Shown here: piece by piece, positions 1-7,870 of the stretch
Numbering within the stretch: the stretch's first letter is position 1
How the letters are laid out: each line of letters begins with the position of its first letter
Notes under the pieces: generated by a model
Database searches by the model: none
Seen by the model: only the letters and a program-made list of their open reading frames with translations
What the model was told of the DNA's origin: nothing
Translations under genes and position numbers: made by a program
NCBI GenBank assembly: GCA_964650705.1
Contig: CAZYUJ010000018.1
Coordinates: forward strand, 1 to 15,209
Length of the DNA stretch: 15,209 nt
From: Faeciplasma sp964650705
GTDB lineage: Bacteria; Bacillota; Clostridia; Oscillospirales; Ruminococcaceae
Reading direction: 5' to 3'

Positions 1-2417
1 ACTTGATGGCAGCATTTATCTATCTTGATTTATATTTTGCTCTCAACGAGCCTACCAATCCCGCTTTTGCCCATAACTTTATTATTTTCGCACCATCTGG
101 CTTGAAATCCTCTGTTGTACCGAGTCTTAAGACGATTCAGAACTTTAACCCAGCGTGGATTATTCCCGAACCTGCGGCAACAGATATCAAGCGAATGATC
201 TCTTTTGAAGTATTGGATCAGGGAAAGACTGCAAACAAATCAAACAAAACCAAGAACCCGAATGTTCAGAAGATTGCTAATCATCAGCCGCTTTCCGAAC
301 TTTTTGGTTTGGTCGCTGTAACTAACGCCGAAAAGGTTATCCTTGACCGTATTCAAGAGAAGAATGGTCAGATCAGTTTGTTCGAAGAAAGCGATGATGA
401 GAAAGATAGACAAGCTAACGAGCTCCGCAACCTTATCGGCAAACTCCCGTCCCTTTCCATCTTCATTGACGAAGTGCATCACGCTGTTAGTGACGAAATT
501 AAACTACGTGCCGTTGTAACTAAATGGGCGCAGAATAATACTGTAAACTCTGTCATTGGTTTTTCTGGCACGCCTTATCTTGAAAAAGTCGAAAAATTCA
601 AAGTCGTAGATTCTCTTTCTGTTGGCACCGCTGAGATTACAAACATTGTTTACTATTATCCTCTTATCGATGGCGTAGGCAACTTCTTAAAACGACCTAT
701 CGTTAAAATTGCAGATATTGCAGATAGCAGTTTGATTATCGAGAAAGGTGTTAGAGAGTTCCTTGATACATATAAAGACACGATCTATGCCGATGGCTTA
801 ACAGCTAAACTCGGTATTTACTGTGGAACTATCGAAAAATTAGAGGAAACAGTATATCCGCTGGTGTCTCGTATTGTTGCGGAATACGGTCTTGGAACAG
901 ATGTAATACTCAAATTCCACAAGGGCAATAAGCAGTATAAAATGCCTGCAGACAGCCAAATGCAGTTTGATATTTTGGACAAGTCTATTTCCAAGATTCG
1001 CATTGTCCTTCTCGTACAGATTGGTAAAGAAGGATGGGACTGCCGTAGTCTTACAGGTATCATCCTTTCTCAAGAGGGTGACTGTCCCACAAACATGGTT
1101 CTGCAAACCTCCTGCCGCTGCTTACGTCAGGTGATTAAAGGCACTCCCGAAACCGCCCTTATTTATCTGAATGAAAGCAATGCTGACAAGTTAAACGTAC
1201 AGCTCGAACAGCAGCATCATATCTCGCTCAAGGAGTTTTCTTCTGCTGACAATAGTAAAACGCCATTAAAGCGCTATAACCGCACAGCACATTTGAAACT
1301 GCCTAAAGTTGATTTCTATCAGCTCAAAATCAATTATGATACCCTTACTGTCGAAAAAGCAGATCCTGCAAAAACGATTGTGGCTTCGGCTGATTCAGCA
1401 CGCCTTGCAGACAGCATTATCAAAACTACCGATCTTTCAATGGATGAAAGCAAGACCAGTATCACCGTTGATGATACAGAATATGGCACCGAACCTGCCA
1501 CCTTTAATTCTTGGATATACGGAATTATGAAAGGTGGATTTGGTTCTCCCACGGTTGCCGAACTGATGCAATACACCGAGCAATTAAATACGGTATATCA
1601 GAAAATCACCTACGAAAAGAACGGTTCCCGCTATTACAGTTCCAAATACAATCGCAAAGTGATAGAATCGAACATCCGTAAAGCCTTCTGCGATAAGTTT
1701 GACTTTAACACCACCGAGGAACTAATCCCCGAAGAAGCCAATCTCTTGAATATTGCAAACTTTACTCCTGAAGTTTATACCGATAAGCCAAACGACTATT
1801 ATCCTACACAGAGTGTCGTTGAAAACATTATTAAGGATGATAAAGGAAAACTGAAATCTGATCCCAAGATGGAAGAAACCATCCGTTTTCTTGAAGAATC
1901 TGGCAATGCAGCTATGGCAGCAACACTCCGAGCGCAGAACACTTCTCACATAAATAAAGATCATTCCTTCCACTATTTGCCCTATCGTACCGATAGCGGA
2001 TTTGAACAGACATTCTTAAAAGAAGTGTTGTCCTTTGACGAGATCGAAAATCTTGGCTTGGAGGTTTACTACAACGGCGACCGTGCTATGACCGAGTTTA
2101 AGATCAAGTGTTATAAAAAGAACGGTAGCAAATGGAGTTACGTCGGCATCTATACGCCCGACTTCCTTATCATCAAGCGTAAAGATGGTAAAATTCATAA
2201 GATTATCGTGGTAGAAACCAAGGGCGAGATTTATGCTAAAGATCCTACGTTTAAGGACAAGAAAACCTTTATGGAAACAGAGTTTTCAAAGCAGAATAAC
2301 ACAGCATTCGGATATGAACGCTTTGATTATCTGTATTTAGAAGATACACTACCCGAAAAAGATAGAATAACACTGACTCGCCGGAAGATCTGTGAGTTTT
2401 TCAAGGAGGAATCGTAA
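1..2417 (+). CDS. res: Type III restriction enzyme, Res subunit (5' end outside the window)
   Basis: ATP-dependent helicase/translocase and endonuclease subunit of a type III restriction-modification system; it cuts DNA after the Res-Mod complex meets unmethylated sites. The frame is open to the left edge. Numbering codons from base 3, the DEAD/H motif II is D156-E-V-H159, the SGTP motif III is at 188-191, and the motif VI region is QTSCRCLRQ from 368, with R372 and R375. The C-terminal PD-(D/E)xK nuclease shows P719-D720 followed by E738-T-K740. The Walker A motif is absent, and family members usually have about 950-1000 residues, so roughly 150-200 N-terminal residues lie upstream; the TTG at base 3 is not the true start. 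The stop overlaps the next ATG (TAATG at 2415-2419). Res precedes Mod here, whereas mod-res is the more usual order. Confidence 0.93.
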   Translation, partial: LMAAFIYLDLYFALNEPTNPAFAHNFIIFAPSGLKSSVVPSLKTIQNFNPAWIIPEPAATDIKRMISFEVLDQGKTANKSNKTKNPNVQKIANHQPLSELFGLVAVTNAEKVILDRIQEKNGQISLFEESDDEKDRQANELRNLIGKLPSLSIFIDEVHHAVSDEIKLRAVVTKWAQNNTVNSVIGFSGTPYLEKVEKFKVVDSLSVGTAEITNIVYYYPLIDGVGNFLKRPIVKIADIADSSLIIEKGVREFLDTYKDTIYADGLTAKLGIYCGTIEKLEETVYPLVSRIVAEYGLGTDVILKFHKGNKQYKMPADSQMQFDILDKSISKIRIVLLVQIGKEGWDCRSLTGIILSQEGDCPTNMVLQTSCRCLRQVIKGTPETALIYLNESNADKLNVQLEQQHHISLKEFSSADNSKTPLKRYNRTAHLKLPKVDFYQLKINYDTLTVEKADPAKTIVASADSARLADSIIKTTDLSMDESKTSITVDDTEYGTEPATFNSWIYGIMKGGFGSPTVAELMQYTEQLNTVYQKITYEKNGSRYYSSKYNRKVIESNIRKAFCDKFDFNTTEELIPEEANLLNIANFTPEVYTDKPNDYYPTQSVVENIIKDDKGKLKSDPKMEETIRFLEESGNAAMAATLRAQNTSHINKDHSFHYLPYRTDSGFEQTFLKEVLSFDEIENLGLEVYYNGDRAMTEFKIKCYKKNGSKWSYVGIYTPDFLIIKRKDGKIHKIIVVETKGEIYAKDPTFKDKKTFMETEFSKQNNTAFGYERFDYLYLEDTLPEKDRITLTRRKICEFFKEES

Positions 2418-2623
2418 TGAATGGAATTAGACCTACTATAGGTATAGAATTTGATGACAAATACGAAAATGCTAAAAACAAACTGATTGAACTTATCGCA
2501 GCATTGGATGAACTGACCGATACTCAAAGAGCGCAATTAGCACAAGAATATATAACATCGTATAGTATGGCAACCTCGTTTGAGCAATTTGTAAGCTATA
2601 TGAAAAACGGAGGAATCAAATAA
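2417..2623 (+). CDS. Small hypothetical protein between res and mod
   Basis: Encodes 68 residues that I do not recognise. It is acidic at first and looks mostly helical (leucine/alanine-rich stretch from about residue 18 to 50), with no signal peptide, membrane segment or cysteine motif. It is likely real. Its ATG overlaps the res stop, an AAGGAGG ribosome site lies at 2403-2409 with 7-nt spacing, and its own stop overlaps the mod ATG (TAATG at 2621-2625), with another good ribosome site (ACGGAGG, 2607-2613) inside its 3' end. It may be a structural or regulatory partner of Res/Mod, or mainly a translational coupler. Function unknown. Confidence 0.75.
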   Translation: MNGIRPTIGIEFDDKYENAKNKLIELIAALDELTDTQRAQLAQEYITSYSMATSFEQFVSYMKNGGIK

Positions 2624-4479
2624 TGCCGATTAAATATGTACCGTTTATACCGGAGCCGGTAGAAGGACAAGCTGTGCTCGGGAACTTTAACAGAATACTG
2701 AGATACAAAGGTGCTGACGATGTTTCGATGACGTTGCAACGCGGCATGCCTTTGTACGAAATGGAAAAGCAGGAAACCGTGGGCGAAAATGCTGACGGTA
2801 ATATGGTCATTCGTGGCGAATGTGTTTCTGCTTGTGCCTACCTCAAGGAGCAAGGCATTCAGGTTGACCTTGTGTATATTGATCCTCCTTTTGCCAGTGG
2901 TGCCGATTATGCCAAGAAAGTATATATTCGCCGTAATCCTAAAGTGGCAGAAGCAATTGCCCAAGCCGAACAGGAACTTGATGTTGACGAACTCAAAGCC
3001 TTGGAAGAAAAGATGTATGGCGATGTTTGGGATAAAGAAAAATACCTTAACTGGATGTATGAAAACCTTATGGCGATTAAGTCGATTATGACTAACACCG
3101 CATCTATATATGTTCACCTTGACTGGCATATAGGACATTATGTGAAAATTCTATTAGATGAAATTTTTGGGGAAGAAAACTTTAGAAATGAAATTGTTTG
3201 GAGATATCCTAACAAAATGAGCGGCGCGGCAGATAGTTATAACTTTGTAAGAACACATGATACTATATTTTTGTATTCTATGTCAGACGAAAATTGTTAT
3301 AATGTTATTCGTGAATTACGAGATGAACCTGTTAAACAAAGTAAACGTATAAAAATTGATGGTAAGAATATGAGAGCGAGGGATGAAAACGGAAATCTAA
3401 TATATGAGATGTCATATGATAAAAAAATAAATGATGTATGGGATATTCCGTATATTGCATCTACCGACAAGCAAAGGTTAGACTATTCTACTCAAAAACC
3501 CGAAGCATTGCTCGAAAGAGTAATTGAGGCATCTTCAAATTCCAATATGCGTGTAGCGGATTTCTTTGGTGGTAGTGGTGTTACTGCTGCTGTAGCAAAT
3601 AAACTTAATCGTAAGTTTATTCATTGCGATATCGGTTTGAATTCCATTCAAACAACCCGTGATCGTCTCGTTGCCGATGGCGCAGAGTTTGATGTGCTCG
3701 AAATTAAAGATGGTGTTCAGCTCTACCGCAATCCCGTTCAGACGATGGATAAAATCAAATCTTTGATTCCCGGACTTAAAAACGAGGATTCTCTTGACTC
3801 CTTCTGGGAAGGTGCTATTTCTGATAGCAAACTTGGCACCGTTCCTGTATATGTGCCTAATCTTATGGACAGCGCATCTAAGTTGCTTGATAAGGTTACT
3901 ATGAATCGCATTATTCATCAGGCTATCCCTGATTTAGATGCCGGCATTAAGAAAATAATCGTTTATTACATCGACATCACCGATGAAGCTGAGATCATAA
4001 AGTTTATCAAAGAGGATGACAGCACTAACGTTGAAATTGAACTCCGTGATCTCAAGGCTATTCTTGATGATGTTGTTATCGGTGATTATGCAGAGTTCCA
4101 CGCTGAAGAAACACACGAGGATCTTCTCGGAGGATACGCAATAACCATTGATAAATTTATCAGCGACCGTGTGCTTTCCAAAATTGCAGAGTTCAATCAA
4201 AAAGCACTTCTCAACTCATCGGCGAAGAAGCCTTATAAACCTATTGAGATCAGCGAGGACGGCTTGGAACTTATCGAGTTCCTGAGCGTTGACTGCACCG
4301 CACCCGATGGCGAATGGCACTCCGACAGCGAGATCAAAATCGATAAAAATGGTTTTGTCATTGTCAACGGAAACAAAACGAGGGAGTTTTGGGACGGTCG
4401 TATCCGTTGCGAAATGAAACCGCTTCGCCTGAAAATCCGCAACATCTGCGGTGATGAAACTGTTTGGGAGGTGCGTTGA
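2623..4479 (+). CDS. mod: Type III DNA adenine methyltransferase, Mod subunit
   Basis: S-adenosylmethionine-dependent N6-adenine methyltransferase and the specificity subunit of the type III system; it both protects host sites and directs Res. At 618 residues it has normal Mod length. The catalytic motif IV is D87-P-P-F90, and the SAM-binding motif I comes later as D313-F-F-G-G-S-G319. That order defines the beta class to which Mod proteins belong. A TQKP motif (290-293) sits just before motif I. Residues about 173-306, between the catalytic blocks, form the expected target-recognition domain; this DNA (about 3140-3540) is visibly more AT-rich and uses AGA for arginine, unlike the CGT/CGC-rich flanks. 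The start ATG overlaps the preceding stop. The stop is directly followed by the ATG of the next gene. Confidence 0.95.
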   Translation: MPIKYVPFIPEPVEGQAVLGNFNRILRYKGADDVSMTLQRGMPLYEMEKQETVGENADGNMVIRGECVSACAYLKEQGIQVDLVYIDPPFASGADYAKKVYIRRNPKVAEAIAQAEQELDVDELKALEEKMYGDVWDKEKYLNWMYENLMAIKSIMTNTASIYVHLDWHIGHYVKILLDEIFGEENFRNEIVWRYPNKMSGAADSYNFVRTHDTIFLYSMSDENCYNVIRELRDEPVKQSKRIKIDGKNMRARDENGNLIYEMSYDKKINDVWDIPYIASTDKQRLDYSTQKPEALLERVIEASSNSNMRVADFFGGSGVTAAVANKLNRKFIHCDIGLNSIQTTRDRLVADGAEFDVLEIKDGVQLYRNPVQTMDKIKSLIPGLKNEDSLDSFWEGAISDSKLGTVPVYVPNLMDSASKLLDKVTMNRIIHQAIPDLDAGIKKIIVYYIDITDEAEIIKFIKEDDSTNVEIELRDLKAILDDVVIGDYAEFHAEETHEDLLGGYAITIDKFISDRVLSKIAEFNQKALLNSSAKKPYKPIEISEDGLELIEFLSVDCTAPDGEWHSDSEIKIDKNGFVIVNGNKTREFWDGRIRCEMKPLRLKIRNICGDETVWEVR

Positions 4480-5976
4480 ATGGCGCAAAGTGTTACGTTA
4501 TATAATCTTCTTATTTCTTGTCCAGGTGATGTAAGAGATGAAGTAACTTTGATCGAAGCCGCAGTTGATGAATTCAACGAATTATATGCTGATCCGTTGG
4601 GGATAACAATTAAAACTCGACATTGGAGCAAAAGTTCATATGCACAATCCGGTGGAAAGCCACAAGCTTTGTTGAATGAACAATTCGTAAATAAATGTGA
4701 TGCTGCCGTCGCAATCTTTTGGACTAAATTTGGTTCGCCCACGGATGAATATGGTTCCGGAACGGAAGAAGAAATTGAGATTATGCTTCAATCTGGAAAA
4801 CAAGTATTCATGTATTTCTCAGATAAGCCTATTTCACCGTCTCAGATGAATGATGAAGGATACAAAAAGATTCAAGCATTCCGAGAAAAGTACAAAGATC
4901 GTGGTATCTATTTTACATATTCATCGGATGACGAGTTTAAGAAATTATTTTTTGCTCATCTTTCTATGTATTTTCTTTCTGATATGAAGCTGAAAGAAAA
5001 TACAGCCGATAGAGTTTCCAAATTAAAATTAATGGGTATCGATGAAAACGGCAAGTTATCAGATAATGCATCGGTCTATCCTTTTGTGTTGAACGCCCAA
5101 ACAACAATGCGTCAATTTCTTGATACGATTCGATCAATGTATCAAGAAATTGCAGGAATGAATGTAGGGAAACGAGTTGCGGTAAATAATGCCTTTTTCG
5201 CTGGTTTTACAAGTCCGGTGGATATAGATGAAGAAGAACGAAAATTCATCACAACAGTTGCAGAACAGTTGGCGTTAGGGCTTCCCGAGGATTTCTTTGA
5301 TTTAGGCAATCTTAGTAAAGATTCGCTGACATCAAATATTATGACAGGACCAAATTTGAAAGGAACACCAGAAGAAATACAAAAATATAGGAAAATCAAA
5401 AAATTACACGAAACTATATCAAACGCATTGGATTGGGCTCCCGTTGAAAAGGCGTTTTCTAACAAGCACTGTATGAGATTGGCTATTCAAAATTGTGGGC
5501 AAGCAATAGATGAGGATGTTGAAATATCTTTTGTCATCCCGAAAAATTCACTGTTGACTTTGAATGAGTTTCCGCAATTTAATAATAGTGAGATGGGATA
5601 TCTCTTAAACGATTGTGATATGAGTGTTTTGTTCGGGATTAACAGTACAGCCGAATATGTTGAGTATTCCGAGTCAGAAAGAAATCGCTATTCTAATTAC
5701 ACTCCGCATTCTGTGGGTCTGCCTGGTTATGTTCCGAACTATAGTGAAGATTTTATTACCGAGTTGAATAATGTTTTCTGTTACTCTGTTTATTCACAAG
5801 GAGAGAATTATATTGTCAAATTAAAGGTGGACTATATCAAACACAATACAACAGTTGCATTTCCCACGATTCTTTTCATAAATGACTGTGTTGAAGAACT
5901 CGTATATAAGATCACTTCCAAAAACAATCCAAACATCACGGAAGGCATTTTGAAAGTGCACGGCGAGAATTTGTAA
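4480..5976 (+). CDS. TIR-like / DUF4062-like protein, candidate defence effector
   Basis: The N-terminal ~150 of 498 residues look like the DUF4062/TIR-like Rossmann fold: a beta strand ending in LLISCPGDVRDE (9-20), a middle block with NEQFVNKCDAAVAIFWTKFG (67-86), and GSGTEEEIE with conserved acidic residues (about 92-100) before a GKQVFMYFSD strand. Such domains include NAD-cleaving and signalling proteins of bacterial immunity. The remaining ~330 residues are not recognised; the last 150 appear beta-rich. There is no signal peptide or membrane segment. The ATG immediately follows the mod stop, with GGGAGG at 4466-4471. It is therefore the fourth gene of the restriction operon and plausibly a backup or abortive-infection effector tied to it. 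That role is inferred from fold and position only. The DNA is more AT-rich than most of mod. Confidence 0.8.
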   Translation: MAQSVTLYNLLISCPGDVRDEVTLIEAAVDEFNELYADPLGITIKTRHWSKSSYAQSGGKPQALLNEQFVNKCDAAVAIFWTKFGSPTDEYGSGTEEEIEIMLQSGKQVFMYFSDKPISPSQMNDEGYKKIQAFREKYKDRGIYFTYSSDDEFKKLFFAHLSMYFLSDMKLKENTADRVSKLKLMGIDENGKLSDNASVYPFVLNAQTTMRQFLDTIRSMYQEIAGMNVGKRVAVNNAFFAGFTSPVDIDEEERKFITTVAEQLALGLPEDFFDLGNLSKDSLTSNIMTGPNLKGTPEEIQKYRKIKKLHETISNALDWAPVEKAFSNKHCMRLAIQNCGQAIDEDVEISFVIPKNSLLTLNEFPQFNNSEMGYLLNDCDMSVLFGINSTAEYVEYSESERNRYSNYTPHSVGLPGYVPNYSEDFITELNNVFCYSVYSQGENYIVKLKVDYIKHNTTVAFPTILFINDCVEELVYKITSKNNPNITEGILKVHGENL

Positions 5977-6018
5977 TTTGACATTTAGACATTTATTAAA
6001 AATAAGCAAACATCTGTA

Positions 6019-6315
6019 GCAAGCCGGGCACGGCGGTACCCACCATGCAAAAAGACTTGTTGTGGAAACGTCCCCAATCCTCTTTAACAGAGAATACTTC
6101 TCTGGCTATGCTCCGTTGCGGAGCTATACTCTATGATCTGTCTTTCAGCGCCAAAGGTGCGCAGCCAATTTCTCTGAAATTGATAAAGGGTTCAGGATGT
6201 TGCCGAAAAGAAAATCGCAGATTTCGCATTGAGGGTACCTCGGTGCATTGCTTGCCAAGTATGATTCATCATCTTAGGCAAAAATGCGGAGTGGGTCCCT
6301 TCATGCCCTGCTTGC
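6019..6315. repeat. Three copies of a 25-bp motif, one inverted against two (MITE-like)
   Basis: Left copy at 6019-6043 begins GCAAGCCGGGCACGG. Its reverse complement recurs at 6291-6315 (20 of 25 bases identical by eye) and at 6231-6255 (19 of 25). The two right-hand copies are exactly 60 bp apart and share the extension CAAGTATGA. A separate perfect 9-bp inverted pair, GTTGCCGAA at 6199-6207 and TTCGGCAAC at 6345-6353, encloses both right copies. The arrangement resembles terminal inverted repeats of a ~300-bp non-coding element. I see no gene in 5977-6397. Confidence 0.55.
6089..6224 (+). other. Chain of five short hairpins, each with a 3-nt loop
   Basis: Five successive stems are visible: AGAGAA-TAC-TTCTCT (6089-6103), GCTCCG-TTG-CGGAGC (6110-6124), GCGCC-AAA-GGTGC (6148-6160, one G-U pair), AATTTC-TCT-GAAATT (6167-6181) and AAATC-GCA-GATTT (6212-6224). 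None is followed by a T run, so these are not simple terminators. They lie between two defence operons and inside the inverted 25-bp repeats. They could be part of a structured non-coding RNA or a DNA element folding as single strand. I do not recognise a known RNA family. Confidence 0.45.
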
Positions 6316-6397
6316 CAAGTATGAAAATCTATTTTTACTGATTCTTCGGCAACTCAAGTTCATTTGTAAAAACATTTTGAATTATGCGTATATGTAA

Positions 6398-6426
6398 TTG
6401 ACTTTAATTCTATAATCGGGTATAAT
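6398..6426 (+). promoter_or_regulatory. Sigma-A promoter of the XRE/DUF1016/SWIM/recombinase operon
   Basis: TTGACT at 6398-6403 and TATAAT at 6421-6426 are separated by exactly 17 bp. The predicted transcript starts near 6433, right before the AAGGAGG ribosome site (6434-6440) of the XRE gene, so the leader would be very short. The XRE product is the obvious candidate autoregulator. Confidence 0.8.
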
Positions 6427-6448
6427 ATAATTACAAGGAGGCGAACAC

Positions 6449-6823
6449 ATGAAAATCATCAGTGAGCGAATGCGCTCTTTACGAGAGAGTATTAAGCTTT
6501 CTCAAATGAAGCTCAGCAAGGAGTTTGAAATCAGTCAATCGAGTCTTGCGAGATATGAGACGGATGACGCTACGCCTCCACCCGAACTATTGCTTAAATA
6601 TGCGGACTATTTCGATGTTTCAATGGATTATATTTTTGGCAGGACTGACGATCCGCATGGAGCAACATATAAGAATCATGTAAATATTGGGTTGAACAAT
6701 CCGGAGATGGAACGCTTTGTCGAAATGTGTTTCGATCCCGGTTCTCCTATGAACGAGAGACTAAAGAAAACTTTGGTTCAGATGCTTTCCGAAACAGAAG
6801 ACATTGCCAAAACTGAGAGGTGA
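6449..6823 (+). CDS. XRE-family helix-turn-helix transcriptional regulator
   Basis: A 124-residue Cro/C1-type DNA-binding protein. Residues 7-63 form the HTH_XRE domain, with the recognition-helix segment ISQSSLARYETDD and the typical closing segment YFDVSMDYIFGRTDDP. The C-terminal ~55 residues are unassigned and may serve for dimerisation. The ATG has an AAGGAGG site 8 nt upstream and a consensus promoter just before it. Its stop lies within a few bases of the next start, so it is co-transcribed and coupled with the DUF1016 gene. It probably represses its own operon, limiting nuclease and recombinase expression. Confidence 0.92.
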   Translation: MKIISERMRSLRESIKLSQMKLSKEFEISQSSLARYETDDATPPPELLLKYADYFDVSMDYIFGRTDDPHGATYKNHVNIGLNNPEMERFVEMCFDPGSPMNERLKKTLVQMLSETEDIAKTER

Positions 6824-6828
6824 AAAAA

Positions 6829-7830
6829 GTGGCAGACATTATCCAATACAATAACGACTTTGAAAATATTATTGCAATCATTGAGCATTCAAAAGCACGA
6901 GCCATTAAGGCTGTGAATGCCGAGATGATAGAGATGTATTGGCAGATTGGCAAATACATCAGCGAGAAGGCTGCCAATGACGGTTGGGGTAAGAGTGTCG
7001 TGCAGGACTTCTCTAATTTCCTCAAACAGACATATCCCTCTGCCAGCGGATTCTCTTCCCAGAATATCTGGCGAATGAAGCAGTTTTATGAAACGTACAA
7101 AAGTAATGAAAAACTCTCACCACTGGTGAGAGAAATTACATGGTCGAACAATTTGCTTATCATGTCTGGTTGTAAAACGGATGAAGCAAAAGAATTCTAT
7201 ATGCGGCTTTGTATCGCCAATGGATACGGAAAGAGAGAACTTGAACGTCAGATAGACAGTATGCTTTATGAAAGAACGATGCTTTCTACAGCCAAGCACC
7301 ACGATCTCATCGAACAACACCCCGCTGTTGGAACTCTGAGAGATTCGTATGTTCTTGAGTTCCTTGATGTTCCCGAAAACTACAAAGAAAAGGATCTTCG
7401 CAAATCCATTATTACCAATCTGAAGCAATTCATTTTGGAGTTTGGTAAAGACTTCACCTTTGTGGGAGAGGAGTATCGTGTACAGGTCGGTAACACCGAT
7501 TTCTTTATTGATCTGCTGTTCTATAATCGTGCGTTGTCCTGCCTTGTTGCTATCGAACTCAAGGTTGGAAAATTCAAACCGGAACATCTCGGTCAGCTGA
7601 ACTTTTACTTGGAAGCTCTAAACCGAGACGTAAAGAAACCTAATGAAAACCCGAGTGTAGGTTTGATTCTGTGTACCTACAAAGACGATACTGTTGTTGA
7701 ATATGCTTTGAGCAGCAGTCTTTCACCTGCAATGGTTGCAGACTATACGTTGCAGTTGCCGGACAAGAAACTACTTGAAGCGAAGCTTCGTGAGATTGCC
7801 ATGCTCACGGAAGGAAACGATGAAGAATAA
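6829..7830 (+). CDS. DUF1016 (YhcG-type) PD-(D/E)xK nuclease-domain protein
   Basis: A 333-residue two-domain protein. The N-terminal DUF1016_N region contains MYWQIGKYISE and a GFSSQNIWRMKQFY block. The C-terminal nuclease-like domain has D228-LLFYNR followed by E243-L-K245 and the HLGQLNFYLEALN block. These are the hallmarks of the family, which is often found near restriction genes and in mobile or defence regions; its biochemical role is not firmly settled. I chose GTG 6829 because GAGAGGTGA (6815-6823) is a good ribosome site for it. A GTG at 6820 would add three residues but overlap that site. A perfect 19-bp palindrome lies inside the gene at 7114-7132, in codons for the conserved LSPLVREI segment. 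Confidence 0.92.
   Translation: MADIIQYNNDFENIIAIIEHSKARAIKAVNAEMIEMYWQIGKYISEKAANDGWGKSVVQDFSNFLKQTYPSASGFSSQNIWRMKQFYETYKSNEKLSPLVREITWSNNLLIMSGCKTDEAKEFYMRLCIANGYGKRELERQIDSMLYERTMLSTAKHHDLIEQHPAVGTLRDSYVLEFLDVPENYKEKDLRKSIITNLKQFILEFGKDFTFVGEEYRVQVGNTDFFIDLLFYNRALSCLVAIELKVGKFKPEHLGQLNFYLEALNRDVKKPNENPSVGLILCTYKDDTVVEYALSSSLSPAMVADYTLQLPDKKLLEAKLREIAMLTEGNDEE
7114..7132. repeat. Perfect 19-bp palindrome inside the DUF1016 gene (copy 1)
   Basis: CTCTCACCA-C-TGGTGAGAG is a perfect inverted repeat with 9-bp arms around one central base. Bases 7115-7135 match 7832-7852 downstream of the stop codon at 20 of 21 positions. It could be a protein-binding site or an mRNA hairpin. Confidence 0.8.
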
Positions 7831-7831
7831 A

Positions 7832-7852
7832 TCTCACCACAGGTGAGAGAAA
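7832..7852. repeat. Second copy of the DUF1016 palindrome, right after its stop
   Basis: TCTCACC-ACA-GGTGAGA (7832-7848) starts one base after the DUF1016 stop and is non-coding. It is followed by GAAA, as in the internal copy. It is not followed by a T run, so it is not a normal terminator. It sits just upstream of the SWIM gene ribosome site and could control its translation or bind a regulator. Confidence 0.75.
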
Positions 7853-7870
7853 GATATGTGAGGTGATGGA

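Noticed and set aside
2623..4479. Phase-variable simple repeats in mod
   Set aside because: Many type III mod genes have them, but I see no long mononucleotide or tetranucleotide tract here.
6045..6341. A 98-codon open frame
   Set aside because: No ribosome site before its ATG, odd composition, no recognisable protein, and it runs through the inverted repeats and hairpins; better explained as non-coding.
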